Part shown: piece after piece, positions 27,345 through 34,057 of the stretch
Layout of the letters: the number at the start of each line of letters is the position of its first letter
How positions within the stretch are numbered: position 1 is the first letter of the stretch
NCBI RefSeq assembly: GCF_001667505.1
Contig: NZ_LZHZ01000065.1
Coordinates: forward strand, 62,001 to 126,000
Length of the DNA: 64,000 nt
From: Mycobacterium sp. ACS1612
GTDB taxonomy: Bacteria; Actinomycetota; Actinomycetes; Mycobacteriales; Mycobacteriaceae
Direction of reading: 5' to 3'
Program-made: the position numbers and the translations under genes
Notes under the pieces: model-generated
Database searches by the model: none
What the model saw: the letters and a program-made list of their open reading frames with translations, nothing else
Told to the model about the DNA's origin: nothing

Positions 27345-28432
27345 GACAACGTGGCGGCGGCCATCTCGGCGACGACGTCCGTGACGTCGTGCCGCCGGTT
27401 CCAGGCTCGTCGCTGTCGCATCGCGCCGTTGCCCTCATCGTCCAGTCGGGCCAGCGCCGAGGACACCATCTGGTAGTCGCCGACGTCTTCCAACGCTGGG
27501 CGGACGCGGTCGACCATGTGCTGCAACAGCTTTCGGGCAGGCATCGGCGCATGACTTTCGAGCAGGTCGATCGCCTGCCCTTCCAGGCCGTCGCGGGCCG
27601 ACTTCCAGTAGGCGACCTTCAGCGCCTGCGGACTCAGCGGTGGGGTCGGTTCACCACGCCGTTCGTCGGCAAGGGCAGTCATCACGTTGGCCCGAATCAG
27701 GCTGGCCAGCAACACCGTTTCGCCCACCGTCGCGGGAACGTCGGCGACACGCACCTCGACGGTCGGGAACTTGGCCGACGGCCGCACGTCCCAATAGACC
27801 ATGCCGTCGTCTAGCACCGCACCGGCTTGGCGCAGCATCCGCACCATCGCGTCGTACTCGTCGATGGAATCGAAATGCGGCGGCGGCCCTGCGCTTGGCC
27901 ACCGCGCCCACACGATGCTGCGCCAACTGGCGTAGCCGGTGTCGGAGTCGCGGTACACCGCCGAGTTCGCGGTCAGGGCGAGCAACAACGGCAGCCACGG
28001 ACGGAGCCGGTTGGTGACCCTGATCGCCAGCTCGCGGCTGGGCACGGCGACGTGCACGTGGGCACCGCAGATGCCTTCTTCGGCGATGCGGCCGAACTTC
28101 GCGGCGATCTCGCGGTATCGCGGGGTGTCGGTGATCGGGAACCCGTGCGGTCGTTTCGGGGGCAGGGCGGCGGCGAGCAGTTGCGCCCCTGCGGCGTCGG
28201 CGGCTTCGCCGGCGATCCGCCGCAGCCGGGTGAGCTCGTGCAGCAGTTGGCCGCTGTCGCTGACGACTTCGCTCGTGGTCTCGACCTGACAGCTGGTCAG
28301 CTCGAGCTGCAGCTTGACGCCTCGGTCGGCGGCGTGGCCGGCGACAGCCTCGTTCGCGGCGACGGGTGCACCGGTCGCCGGGTCGACGAGAAGAAACTCT
28401 TCTTCGACGCCGAAGGTGGGATGAGTGGCCAT
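27341..28432 (-). CDS. YbdK-type carboxylate-amine ligase (putative glutamate-cysteine ligase 2), 363 aa
   Basis: ATP-dependent ligase of the GCS2/YbdK family. TFGVEEEFLLVDPATG (residues 6-21) and EEGICGAHVHVAVPSREL (about 120-137) are the family hallmarks, with FPTVEVRVADVP around 240. Weak gamma-glutamylcysteine synthetase activity is known for E. coli YbdK; the natural substrate is unclear. ATG 28432 is the start (MATHPTFGVEEEF). Converges with rskA. The M. tuberculosis homologue also lies in the Rv043x-Rv044x neighbourhood. Confidence 0.88.
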   Translation of the reverse strand: MATHPTFGVEEEFLLVDPATGAPVAANEAVAGHAADRGVKLQLELTSCQVETTSEVVSDSGQLLHELTRLRRIAGEAADAAGAQLLAAALPPKRPHGFPITDTPRYREIAAKFGRIAEEGICGAHVHVAVPSRELAIRVTNRLRPWLPLLLALTANSAVYRDSDTGYASWRSIVWARWPSAGPPPHFDSIDEYDAMVRMLRQAGAVLDDGMVYWDVRPSAKFPTVEVRVADVPATVGETVLLASLIRANVMTALADERRGEPTPPLSPQALKVAYWKSARDGLEGQAIDLLESHAPMPARKLLQHMVDRVRPALEDVGDYQMVSSALARLDDEGNGAMRQRRAWNRRHDVTDVVAEMAAATLS

Positions 28433-28589
28433 GGTCAAGATATTGATCCGGCCCGTCGGATATCTCACGACGGGCCGGATCGGGCGGTAAGTCCTTCTGG
28501 GTGTGGACCTCGGGGGTCAAGGTCGGCGGATCTATATTGCCCACTGGCAGCGCTGGCCAAACATCACTGGCGGCTGCTTACATCGACGC

Positions 28590-29414
28590 ATGGTCAACGA
28601 CTTCCGGTTCGGTGTAGGTCTGCACGACGCCAGGACGCGGGCGAAGGTCCAGGGCGCCGCTCGGCTCGCCGAAGAGCTCGGCTACGACGTGCTGCACGTG
28701 CCCGATCACCTCGGCGCGCCCGCACCGTTTCCGGTCCTGATGTCGGCGGCCGCGGTCACGAGCACGCTGCGGCTCGGAACGTTCGTCCTCAACGCAGGTT
28801 TCTACAAGCCTGCGCTACTGGCCCGCGACGTCGGCGCGGTGCGCGACCTCACCGAGGGCCGGTTCGAGCTGGGGCTGGGCACCGGATATGTGCGCGAGGA
28901 GTTCGAGGCGGCCGAGCTGCCGTACCCGAGCGCACGCGAGCGGGTCGACCACATGCTGCACGTCATCGAGTACATGCGCGAGCACCTGCCCGATGTGCCG
29001 ATCTTGATCGCGGGCAACGGTGATCGGGTGCTGACCATCGCCGCGAAGCAGGCCGACATCCTCGGCCTCACTGGGGGCGACCGCGCGGCGACCGAGTCCG
29101 ACGACCCGCTGGCCGAACGGATCGGCTTCGTCCGCAACGCCGCGCCCGAGCGGTTCGACACGCTCGAGTTGAACCTGGCCGTCATCGCGATGCCGATCGA
29201 TGAGTCGGGGATGCCGGATTTGACGATCCCCCGCCAGTTCCTGCCGCATCTGAGTGACGAGGAGTTGCTGCGGCATCCGGGTGTGCTGTCCGGGTCGACG
29301 CAGGACATGGCCGACCGGATCCGGAGCTACCGCGACGACTACGGAATCAGCTACATCATCGTGCAGGCGCCGCATGCGGAGGTATTCGCGAAGGTCATCG
29401 CGGAACTGCGCTGA
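28590..29414 (+). CDS. LLM-class F420-dependent oxidoreductase, 274 aa
   Basis: Luciferase-like monooxygenase-fold protein of the mycobacterial F420-dependent group. MVNDFRFGVGLHDARTRA begins strand 1, FVLNAGFYKPALLARDVGAVRDLTEGRFELGLGTGYVREEF covers the flavin/F420-binding region (about 70-110), and DVPILIAGNGDRVL follows at about 135. It ends ISYIIVQAPHAEVFAKVIAEL, complete. Start ATG 28590. F420 rather than FMN is inferred from the family and host. Substrate unknown. Confidence 0.85.
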   Translation: MVNDFRFGVGLHDARTRAKVQGAARLAEELGYDVLHVPDHLGAPAPFPVLMSAAAVTSTLRLGTFVLNAGFYKPALLARDVGAVRDLTEGRFELGLGTGYVREEFEAAELPYPSARERVDHMLHVIEYMREHLPDVPILIAGNGDRVLTIAAKQADILGLTGGDRAATESDDPLAERIGFVRNAAPERFDTLELNLAVIAMPIDESGMPDLTIPRQFLPHLSDEELLRHPGVLSGSTQDMADRIRSYRDDYGISYIIVQAPHAEVFAKVIAELR

Positions 29415-29459
29415 GTCGGGATGTTTTGATCATGTGCCCGCGGGGAACGGCAGTCGGTC

Positions 29460-29696
29460 ATGGACGACGACGCCAGGGCGCTGGCACGCGCCGAAGGGGT
29501 GCTGATCGCGTTGCGGCGCTGTTCGGTCGACGCCGCCTTCGAGGAGCTCGTGACCGCGTCGAAGCGGCACCGGGTGCCGACGTTGTCGATCGCGGCGGCG
29601 TTGGTGGCGTTGGCTCAGGATGCGGCGGGTGACGACGACGCGACGGCCGCCGCCCGCTACGAGTGGGGCGCGCTGCTGGAGAGGGTGGCGCCATGA
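29460..29696 (+). CDS. short ANTAR-domain protein, 78 aa
   Basis: A protein consisting of little more than an ANTAR-like three-helix RNA-binding domain: RALARAEGVLIALRRCSVDAAFEELVTASKRHRVPTLSIAAALVAL. ANTAR domains bind paired hexanucleotide hairpins in mRNA leaders and act as antiterminators, usually fused to a GAF or receiver domain. Here no sensor domain exists. Start ATG 29460; the last codons overlap the next small ORF as ATGA. Located 46 nt after the F420 oxidoreductase gene. Confidence 0.65.
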   Translation: MDDDARALARAEGVLIALRRCSVDAAFEELVTASKRHRVPTLSIAAALVALAQDAAGDDDATAAARYEWGALLERVAP

Positions 29697-29857
29697 TCAA
29701 GGCGTTCGCGTGCTGGGTCCGGGCGCGGTACCCGAAGTGGGCGACGGCACGCTGGCACCTCGCATTGGCTGCGCTGTGCGGGCGTGACGAAGGGCTACCG
29801 GTAAGCTCCAGCGGGTCACGCCCTCGTAGCTCAGGGGATAGAGCACGGCTCTCCTAA
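29693..29857 (+). CDS. possible small ORF overlapping tRNA-Arg, 54 aa
   Basis: ATG 29693 overlaps the ANTAR gene stop as ATGA, which argues for translation. The first about 32 residues (MIKAFACWVRARYPKWATARWHLAL) look like a short amphipathic basic peptide. The last 13 codons read into the tRNA-Arg gene, so the stop is set by tRNA sequence. Function unknown and the ORF may be fortuitous. Confidence 0.35.
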   Translation: MIKAFACWVRARYPKWATARWHLALAALCGRDEGLPVSSSGSRPRSSGDRARLS

Positions 29858-29892
29858 AGCCGGTGTCGCAGGTTCGAATCCTGCCGGGGGCA
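29820..29892 (+). tRNA. tRNA-Arg, anticodon CCT
   Basis: 73-nt cloverleaf without encoded CCA. The acceptor arm GCCCTCG pairs with CGGGGGC (one T-G wobble) and the discriminator is A at 29892. The anticodon loop is CTCCTAA with anticodon CCT at 29853-29855, and the T arm contains GGTTCGAATCC. It reads AGG codons. Its 3' end is the insertion point of the degenerate element that follows. Confidence 0.95.
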
Positions 29893-29893
29893 C
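29855..29893 (+). repeat. attL: 39-nt tRNA-Arg 3' end duplicated at 32998
   Basis: The 3' half of the tRNA from TAAAGCCGG to GGGGGCAC recurs at 32998-33036 with 3 mismatches in 39. A tRNA 3'-end repeat bracketing an integrase remnant is the normal scar of a tyrosine-recombinase element. This copy keeps the tRNA functional. Confidence 0.85.
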
Positions 29894-29960
29894 AGGTCAG
29901 ACATGGTATTTAGCCATACTTTGTAACACGATCCATCGTTTATTCATCGTTTAGGAGGGC

Positions 29961-29995
29961 GGTCTCGCCGGCTGCTGTGCGGAACCGGCGAGACC
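29961..29995. terminator. stem-loop downstream of tRNA-Arg
   Basis: GGTCTCGCCGG (29961-29971) and CCGGCGAGACC (29985-29995) form a perfect 11-bp stem with a 13-nt loop, 68 nt after the tRNA end. There is no T-run after it, so it is a mycobacterial-style non-canonical terminator at best. It could also be a recombination or protein-binding site of the element. Confidence 0.45.
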
Positions 29996-30110
29996 TAGGT
30001 TCGAGTGAAAGCCGGCTTCCACCCGAGCCATGAGGAGCATCTACCCCCTCGCATTTTCTGGAAACGGCTCTCTAACAGTGCGGTCCAATAGTTCCGCCAC
30101 GGCGGTGTGG

Positions 30111-30270
30111 ACGGGAGATGTCGTAGTCGCGGGCGACGTCGCTTTTGCTGCGACCTTCCCGTACGACCGCGGTGATGACGAGCTGCGCCTTCGGCATGGC
30201 CGACCTCCCGGCTTAACGAGGTGTCAACTATGTCTCGAGACAGCTGCCAACTATGTCCTGAAATCAGACA
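30111..30270 (-). mobile_element. IS481-family insertion sequence remnant (terminal repeat plus first 29 codons of transposase)
   Basis: On the minus strand, TGTCTGATTTCAGGACATAG at 30270-30251 is a typical IS481-type terminal repeat of mycobacteria. It is followed by ATG 30197 with MPKAQLVITAVVREGRSK and DVARDYDISR, the conserved N-terminus of IS481 transposases. Homology ends at about 30111; the frame closes soon after with an unrelated tail. The catalytic DDE part is absent. Only one end is recognisable. Confidence 0.75.
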
Positions 30271-30802
30271 CTGCCGGGGGCACTTGCGTTTTTGCACGTG
30301 AGGGCCGATTAGCGGCCATATGTCTGCGCGGCTCGACTTGGTTTGGTCGGTGCTTGGTCGGTGGTTGTTTGGCATCAGATGGCGCGCGCTGGCTCGCGAT
30401 AGTCCGTTGCGCCGCCGCGTTGAGTCGGGAAGCGATGTCGTCCAGATCTGTCGGAAACAGGCCCGCATCGTGGTTGAGCGTCGTCGCCGCAGATTCGTGG
30501 CCGAGAAGGCGCGCGACGGCGACGACTGATGCACCTTCCTGGATGGCCAGCGATGCCGCGGTGTCCCGCAAGTTATGCGGAGTGATTTCGACTGCCAGCG
30601 CCTCGACCGCGGAATCAAAGACGTCGCGTCGCCAGTTACGGTTACGCAAGGGCGTACCGGTCACGGGAGGAAAAACCAACCGATCGGGACTTGCCTGTGA
30701 CTGGGATTTGTAGTCTGCAAGTTCCGCCGGTGTGATCCTTGGCGGCGCGTATATGCGCCGCAGTGTTTTCTCGACGACTCTCGCCAGCTTGGCACCCCGC
30801 AT
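30251..30802 (-). pseudogene. tyrosine recombinase (phage-type integrase) C-terminal remnant
   Basis: 183-codon fragment of a site-specific integrase. Recognisable: DRLVFPPVTGTPLRNRNWRRDVF, the box II motif TPHNLRDTAASLAIQEGASV (HxxR at about 94-97), and LLGHESAATTLNHDAGLFPTDLDD. In the last, the position of the nucleophilic Tyr (normally HYAGLF-like) is Asp. The whole N-terminal half including the first catalytic Arg is missing. The 3' end runs through the tRNA-derived core at 30271-30283 into the IS481 terminal repeat. It cannot be active; it marks the element's origin. Confidence 0.85.
30271..30283 (+). repeat. third copy of the tRNA 3'-end core (13 nt)
   Basis: CTGCCGGGGGCAC is identical to 29881-29893, the end of tRNA-Arg. 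It abuts the IS481 terminal repeat on one side and the integrase 3' coding sequence on the other. Three cores (29881, 30271, and the attR version ending 33036) suggest two elements in tandem, the tRNA-proximal one now only 377 bp. Confidence 0.6.
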
Positions 30803-30976
30803 GGACGGCCATTGCTCACCTACGAGCGACTAGAACCGATCGCGCCGTCTCACGAGTCATACGCGGACCGTAGCCACGGCTATACCGCGGTTCTGGGATT
30901 TACAGCGGCTTTGACACATGCTGTCGATGGCGGTCGACACTGCGTCGACCAACGACGGGGGTCGGTACGCGACAAC

Positions 30977-31378
30977 TTATGCCGGGACGAGGCGCAACGG
31001 CTGAAGCCCCATTTTCTTGGCGAATATTTGCTGGATGAGCACCGCGGAGGTAAGCGGCTGCCATGCCACCTCGATGCTGTCGATCAGACCGTTCTCGTCC
31101 AGGTGCAGGTGCTCGTTTCCTTTGATCGTGGTGCCATCACGGGTGAAGGTGAAGAATACGGCCACATCCCGTCCCGATGAAATCGTGAGGTTGACCTCGA
31201 GGGTCTCGATCGTCTCGATGAACCCAGAGAGGATTTTGACGACCGTTTCTTTCCCTGCCGTGGGCTCAGGGTAGATCGGACCGGTGAGAACGATGTCTTC
31301 GGACAGGTGCGGGACGATGCCGACCTTGTCCCTGCCGCTCAAGGCCTTGAAGTATTCGTCTACATGAGTCGTGTCCAT
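30977..31378 (-). CDS. NTF2/SnoaL-like protein, 133 aa
   Basis: Small protein with the cone-shaped NTF2-like fold: MDTTHVDEYFKALSGRDKVGIVPHLSEDIVLTGPI at the start, then alternating strands (VAVFFTFTRDGTTIKGNEHLHLDENGLIDSIEVAW). The start is ATG 31378, preceded by AAAGGAG. Such proteins bind or transform small hydrophobic compounds, and no substrate can be named. It lies 165 bp downstream of the DUF417 gene in the same direction, as island cargo. Confidence 0.7.
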   Translation of the reverse strand: MDTTHVDEYFKALSGRDKVGIVPHLSEDIVLTGPIYPEPTAGKETVVKILSGFIETIETLEVNLTISSGRDVAVFFTFTRDGTTIKGNEHLHLDENGLIDSIEVAWQPLTSAVLIQQIFAKKMGLQPLRLVPA

Positions 31379-31543
31379 TGCTTCCACTCCTTTGAGAGAT
31401 GTCGATCGCGGACCGGCTCCTTCGGGACCTTCGGGTTCACCGTCGCGATCGGGCTCACGGTGACCGCGGGGCTGATCAACCTGATCTGGATGCCCCTGAC
31501 AGCCGTTACCTGCAACGGGGTTCCTCGCGGCAGCGGTAAGGTG

Positions 31544-32056
31544 TCAGTCTTTCTTGGCGACTGGTGCTGGCTTGCGGGTTGCGACGATGGCGTCGGCGAG
31601 CAGCCATAGCGCCAAGCCGAGGTTCGCGATGTCCTTCATCAGGAACCCTCCGTCGGCGGACAACACGGGGAACCCACCGGCGGCCGTCTCGCCGATGCCG
31701 GGGGTGGTGATCATGAAACTCAGCGTGGTCAGGAAGAACAGCGAGGCTGCTATGCCACCCACCACGGAGGCCTTTGGGAACCACGGCTTGAGCGCCAGCA
31801 GTGCTGCTACGATCAGCTCGATTGATCCGTTCAATCGACCGAACGCGTCGATGGACATGATGTTGTACACCCAGCTCATAAGAGGGCTGTTGGCGACCCA
31901 GTGTGAAATACCATGCGCCTCATAGGAACTGAACTTCATGGCGCCGAACCAGGCTATGACGATGACCAAGCCGTACCGTGCGGCGAGTGGCGCGACAGCG
32001 GCCATTCGCGAGGTTAGCTCATCGGCGATGTCGTCTGCAGTCCTATCGTGAAGCAT
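31544..32056 (-). CDS. DUF417 (YkgB/RclC-like) membrane protein, 170 aa
   Basis: Integral membrane protein of the YkgB family, to which E. coli RclC of the reactive-chlorine response belongs. Four hydrophobic segments are visible, starting YGLVIVIAWFGAMKFSSYEA (about 28-47), with conserved SIELIVAALLALKPW (about 82-96) and FMITTPGIGE (about 118). ATG 32056 is the start; the frame continues upstream without a better site. Carried on the tRNA-Arg island with the NTF2-like gene. A role in oxidative or chlorine stress is only suggested by the family. Confidence 0.75.
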   Translation of the reverse strand: MLHDRTADDIADELTSRMAAVAPLAARYGLVIVIAWFGAMKFSSYEAHGISHWVANSPLMSWVYNIMSIDAFGRLNGSIELIVAALLALKPWFPKASVVGGIAASLFFLTTLSFMITTPGIGETAAGGFPVLSADGGFLMKDIANLGLALWLLADAIVATRKPAPVAKKD

Positions 32057-32997
32057 GCGGGTCTCCGTTCGAATTGTGTTGCGCCGCCGCAGTCCAGCCG
32101 ACGAACCTCTGTCTCCGTGCACACAGAAGGTCCATGTTCCGTGCGCCCGCTCGCGACTGCAGGCAGCGACCACTATCGGCGCACAGCGGGTGAGTTGTCC
32201 TCCGCCGGCTGTACATTTCACCCGGGTGAGATCCGGCGGGGAAGAGACTGCGCGGCGACTGCTGCACTGTTGTGGCCGGCGGTCAAAAGGTCACGGGTCA
32301 CAAGGCGTCGGTAACCTGGTACATCCTTAGCTCGCCACGTGCGGTGATGTGAGCTGCGGGGGCGCTCCCCCCGGCGGGGTCGGCGAGCAGATCACGTAGG
32401 TGCTTTCGGCCGCGGGTGAGTCTGGAACAGATCGTTCGTCGCGCGGCTGGGTCTGCAGTGGCTCGGTGACGGTCCATCGAAATCGTCTGGCGCGCGCACC
32501 TCAGCGTGTTCCGGCCTCACGGATTCGACGTCACCTTCGTCGAAGAACCGCCATCACCGTAGCCGCCCGCAGTCTCGACCGCGTTGGGGGCAGCCGCCAA
32601 GCACTAGTCACCCGATCCCGGTGTGCACGGTTACCGCGGTCTTCGAGATAGATTGCAGCCCAGACTATTTGGGCTATCACGTCGGCGTGACACCAGCAGA
32701 TCGCTACTCCTCTGGTCTGCCAACATGTTTTAGGCAGCGGTCGCCTGCAATGATTGCGCTGGATTGTAGGGTGACTCGATTTGCGCCAACCACCGGAAAT
32801 TCAGTGCGCCGTTTCGGCGGACGAGAGCGGAAGGTCCAAGGCGGCGCACGCACCCCCATGTCCCATCGCTTATTCATCGTTTTCAATTGGGAACTGCCGA
32901 GAATTGTGAAATTAGTTGAGGCTGCCGTACGCATGAAAGAGATTGCGCCGCAGTCCCTTGCGAGTTGTTATGGCAACCGCTGAGATTTGCCACCTGG
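32057..32997. other. about 0.94 kb of island without a supportable gene
   Basis: No ORF here has protein-like character: the ones present are short, Arg/Ser-rich and mutually overlapping. Base composition is less GC-biased towards the right end (runs such as TGTGAAATTAGTTGAGG), unlike core genes. A 20-nt stretch at 32863-32882 repeats 29933-29952 with one mismatch. It probably holds decayed mobile DNA plus the promoter of the DUF417 gene. Confidence 0.6.
32863..32882 (+). repeat. 20-nt direct repeat shared with 29933-29952
   Basis: CCATCGCTTATTCATCGTTT here and CCATCGTTTATTCATCGTTT near the left end differ at one base. Each copy contains two CATCG(T/C)TTA-like units. They sit 40 bp inside attL and 116 bp inside attR, which is the usual position of integrase arm-type sites. 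Confidence 0.5.
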
Positions 32998-33036
32998 TAA
33001 AGCCGGTGTCGCAGGTTCGAGTCCTAACGGGGGCAC
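32998..33036 (+). repeat. attR: partial tRNA-Arg 3' end
   Basis: 36 of 39 bases equal the tRNA-Arg 3' half at 29855-29893. No 5' tRNA half precedes it, so this is a junction scar, not a gene. It defines the right edge of the island. Confidence 0.85.
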
Positions 33037-33055
33037 CCCTCTGACCTTCGGTTAT

Positions 33056-33853
33056 TCAGTCGCCGGTTTTCACGCTGGCAATGGAGTTGCCGCCGTCGAT
33101 CGTCAACGTCGTGCCAGTCACGTACGACGCGCCGGGGGCCGCCAGGAAAGCGATGCCGGCGGCGACTTCGGCCGCCGTCGCCGACCGGCCCACCGGCGTG
33201 GCATTGCCTGCGGCGACCTCCGACGGCAGTTGCGCGGCCGTCGCGATCCAACCGGGTAGCACCACGTTGGCCGTCACGCCGTCCGCCGCATAGTCGACCG
33301 CGACCGAGCGGGTCATCCCCAGCATCGCCGCCTTGGCGCTGTGATAACCGACGTCGCCGGTGTAGGCAGTGAGCGCGCCGGCCGTCGACGCCACATTCAC
33401 GATGCGCCCGTAACCCCGCTTCACCATCCCCGGCAACGCCGCCCTGGTGACGAAGAACGCGCTGTCCAGATTGCGCCGCAGGGCCAACGCCCACTCGTCG
33501 TCAGTCATCACCATCACCGGGTTGGGCTGCTCGGGGATGTTCACCGACGCCAGGCCGGCGTTGTTGACCAGGATGTCGACTTTGCCGAACGTCGCCTCGG
33601 TCGCCTCCACCAACTCGCGCGCGGCGTCGGGATCCATCAGATCGGCCGTATGCGACTGCGCGGCGATGCCCTCCTGCCGTAGTTCCTCGGCGCGCACGTC
33701 CGCCCGGTCGGTGGTTCCCGTGACCATCACCGATGCGCCGAGCTGCCCCAGCAGGCGGGCCGACGCAAACCCGATGCCAAGATCACTGCTCGATCCCGTG
33801 ACGAGGGCGACCTGGCCGGTCAGGTCGAATGCGCCTGGCACCGTTGTCGACAT
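33056..33853 (-). CDS. SDR-family oxidoreductase, 265 aa
   Basis: Classical short-chain dehydrogenase. Cofactor loop VALVTGSSSDLGIGFASA (about 15-32, slightly longer than TGxxxGIG), NNAGLASVNIPEQ, catalytic VASTAGALTAYTGDVGYHSAKAA (Ser, Tyr, Lys about 150-170), end YVTGTTLTIDGGNS. ATG 33853 has AAGGGA at good distance; ATG 33871 is in frame. First gene outside the island on the right, divergent from the solute-binding protein operon with paired palindromes between. Substrate unknown. Confidence 0.85.
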   Translation of the reverse strand: MSTTVPGAFDLTGQVALVTGSSSDLGIGFASARLLGQLGASVMVTGTTDRADVRAEELRQEGIAAQSHTADLMDPDAARELVEATEATFGKVDILVNNAGLASVNIPEQPNPVMVMTDDEWALALRRNLDSAFFVTRAALPGMVKRGYGRIVNVASTAGALTAYTGDVGYHSAKAAMLGMTRSVAVDYAADGVTANVVLPGWIATAAQLPSEVAAGNATPVGRSATAAEVAAGIAFLAAPGASYVTGTTLTIDGGNSIASVKTGD

Positions 33854-33932
33854 TGTCTTGTTTCCCTTCATATTTCGCCTAGCCCCTCCACTTAGCGTAG
33901 AACCCGGGCGCCGTCGCTTCTAGGTCAGCCGA

Positions 33933-33962
33933 CCAAAACTTGGACGCTCGTACAAACTTGTA
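33933..33962. promoter_or_regulatory. paired palindromes, candidate TetR operator
   Basis: CCAA-AAC-TTGG (33933-33943) and TACAA-AC-TTGTA (33951-33962) share a CAAA(A)CTTG core about 18 bp apart, in the 204-bp divergent region between the SDR (33853) and the binding-protein gene (34058). The operon on the right ends with a TetR-type regulator, which often controls its own divergent promoter. The assignment is inference. Confidence 0.5.
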
Positions 33963-34057
33963 ACTGCCGTGTCACACCGCCGAAACGCGACGTGCCGACA
34001 CTCATTCGCAACCCGGGCAGTCGGGCCGAAAAGCACTCACGCGCAGGAGCTCTGAGC

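Larger units (their letters stand above)
29855..33036. mobile_element. degenerate integrative island at tRNA-Arg(CCT), about 3.2 kb
   Basis: Bounded by the 39-nt tRNA repeat at both ends. It contains an integrase remnant pointing at the tRNA, an IS481-family relic, a third 13-nt copy of the tRNA end at 30271-30283, two cargo genes (NTF2-like, DUF417) and about 0.9 kb without genes. No replication, transfer or phage structural gene remains, and the integrase lacks its N-terminal part and nucleophile, so the island is immobile on its own. Confidence 0.8.

Noticed and set aside
32621..32983. 120-aa ORF in the island's gene-free part
   Set aside because: Composition is not protein-like, there is no ribosome site, and no motif is visible.
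32998..33036. Possible second tRNA-Arg gene
   Set aside because: Only the 3' half is present and no acceptor 5' strand or D arm precedes it; it is the attR scar.
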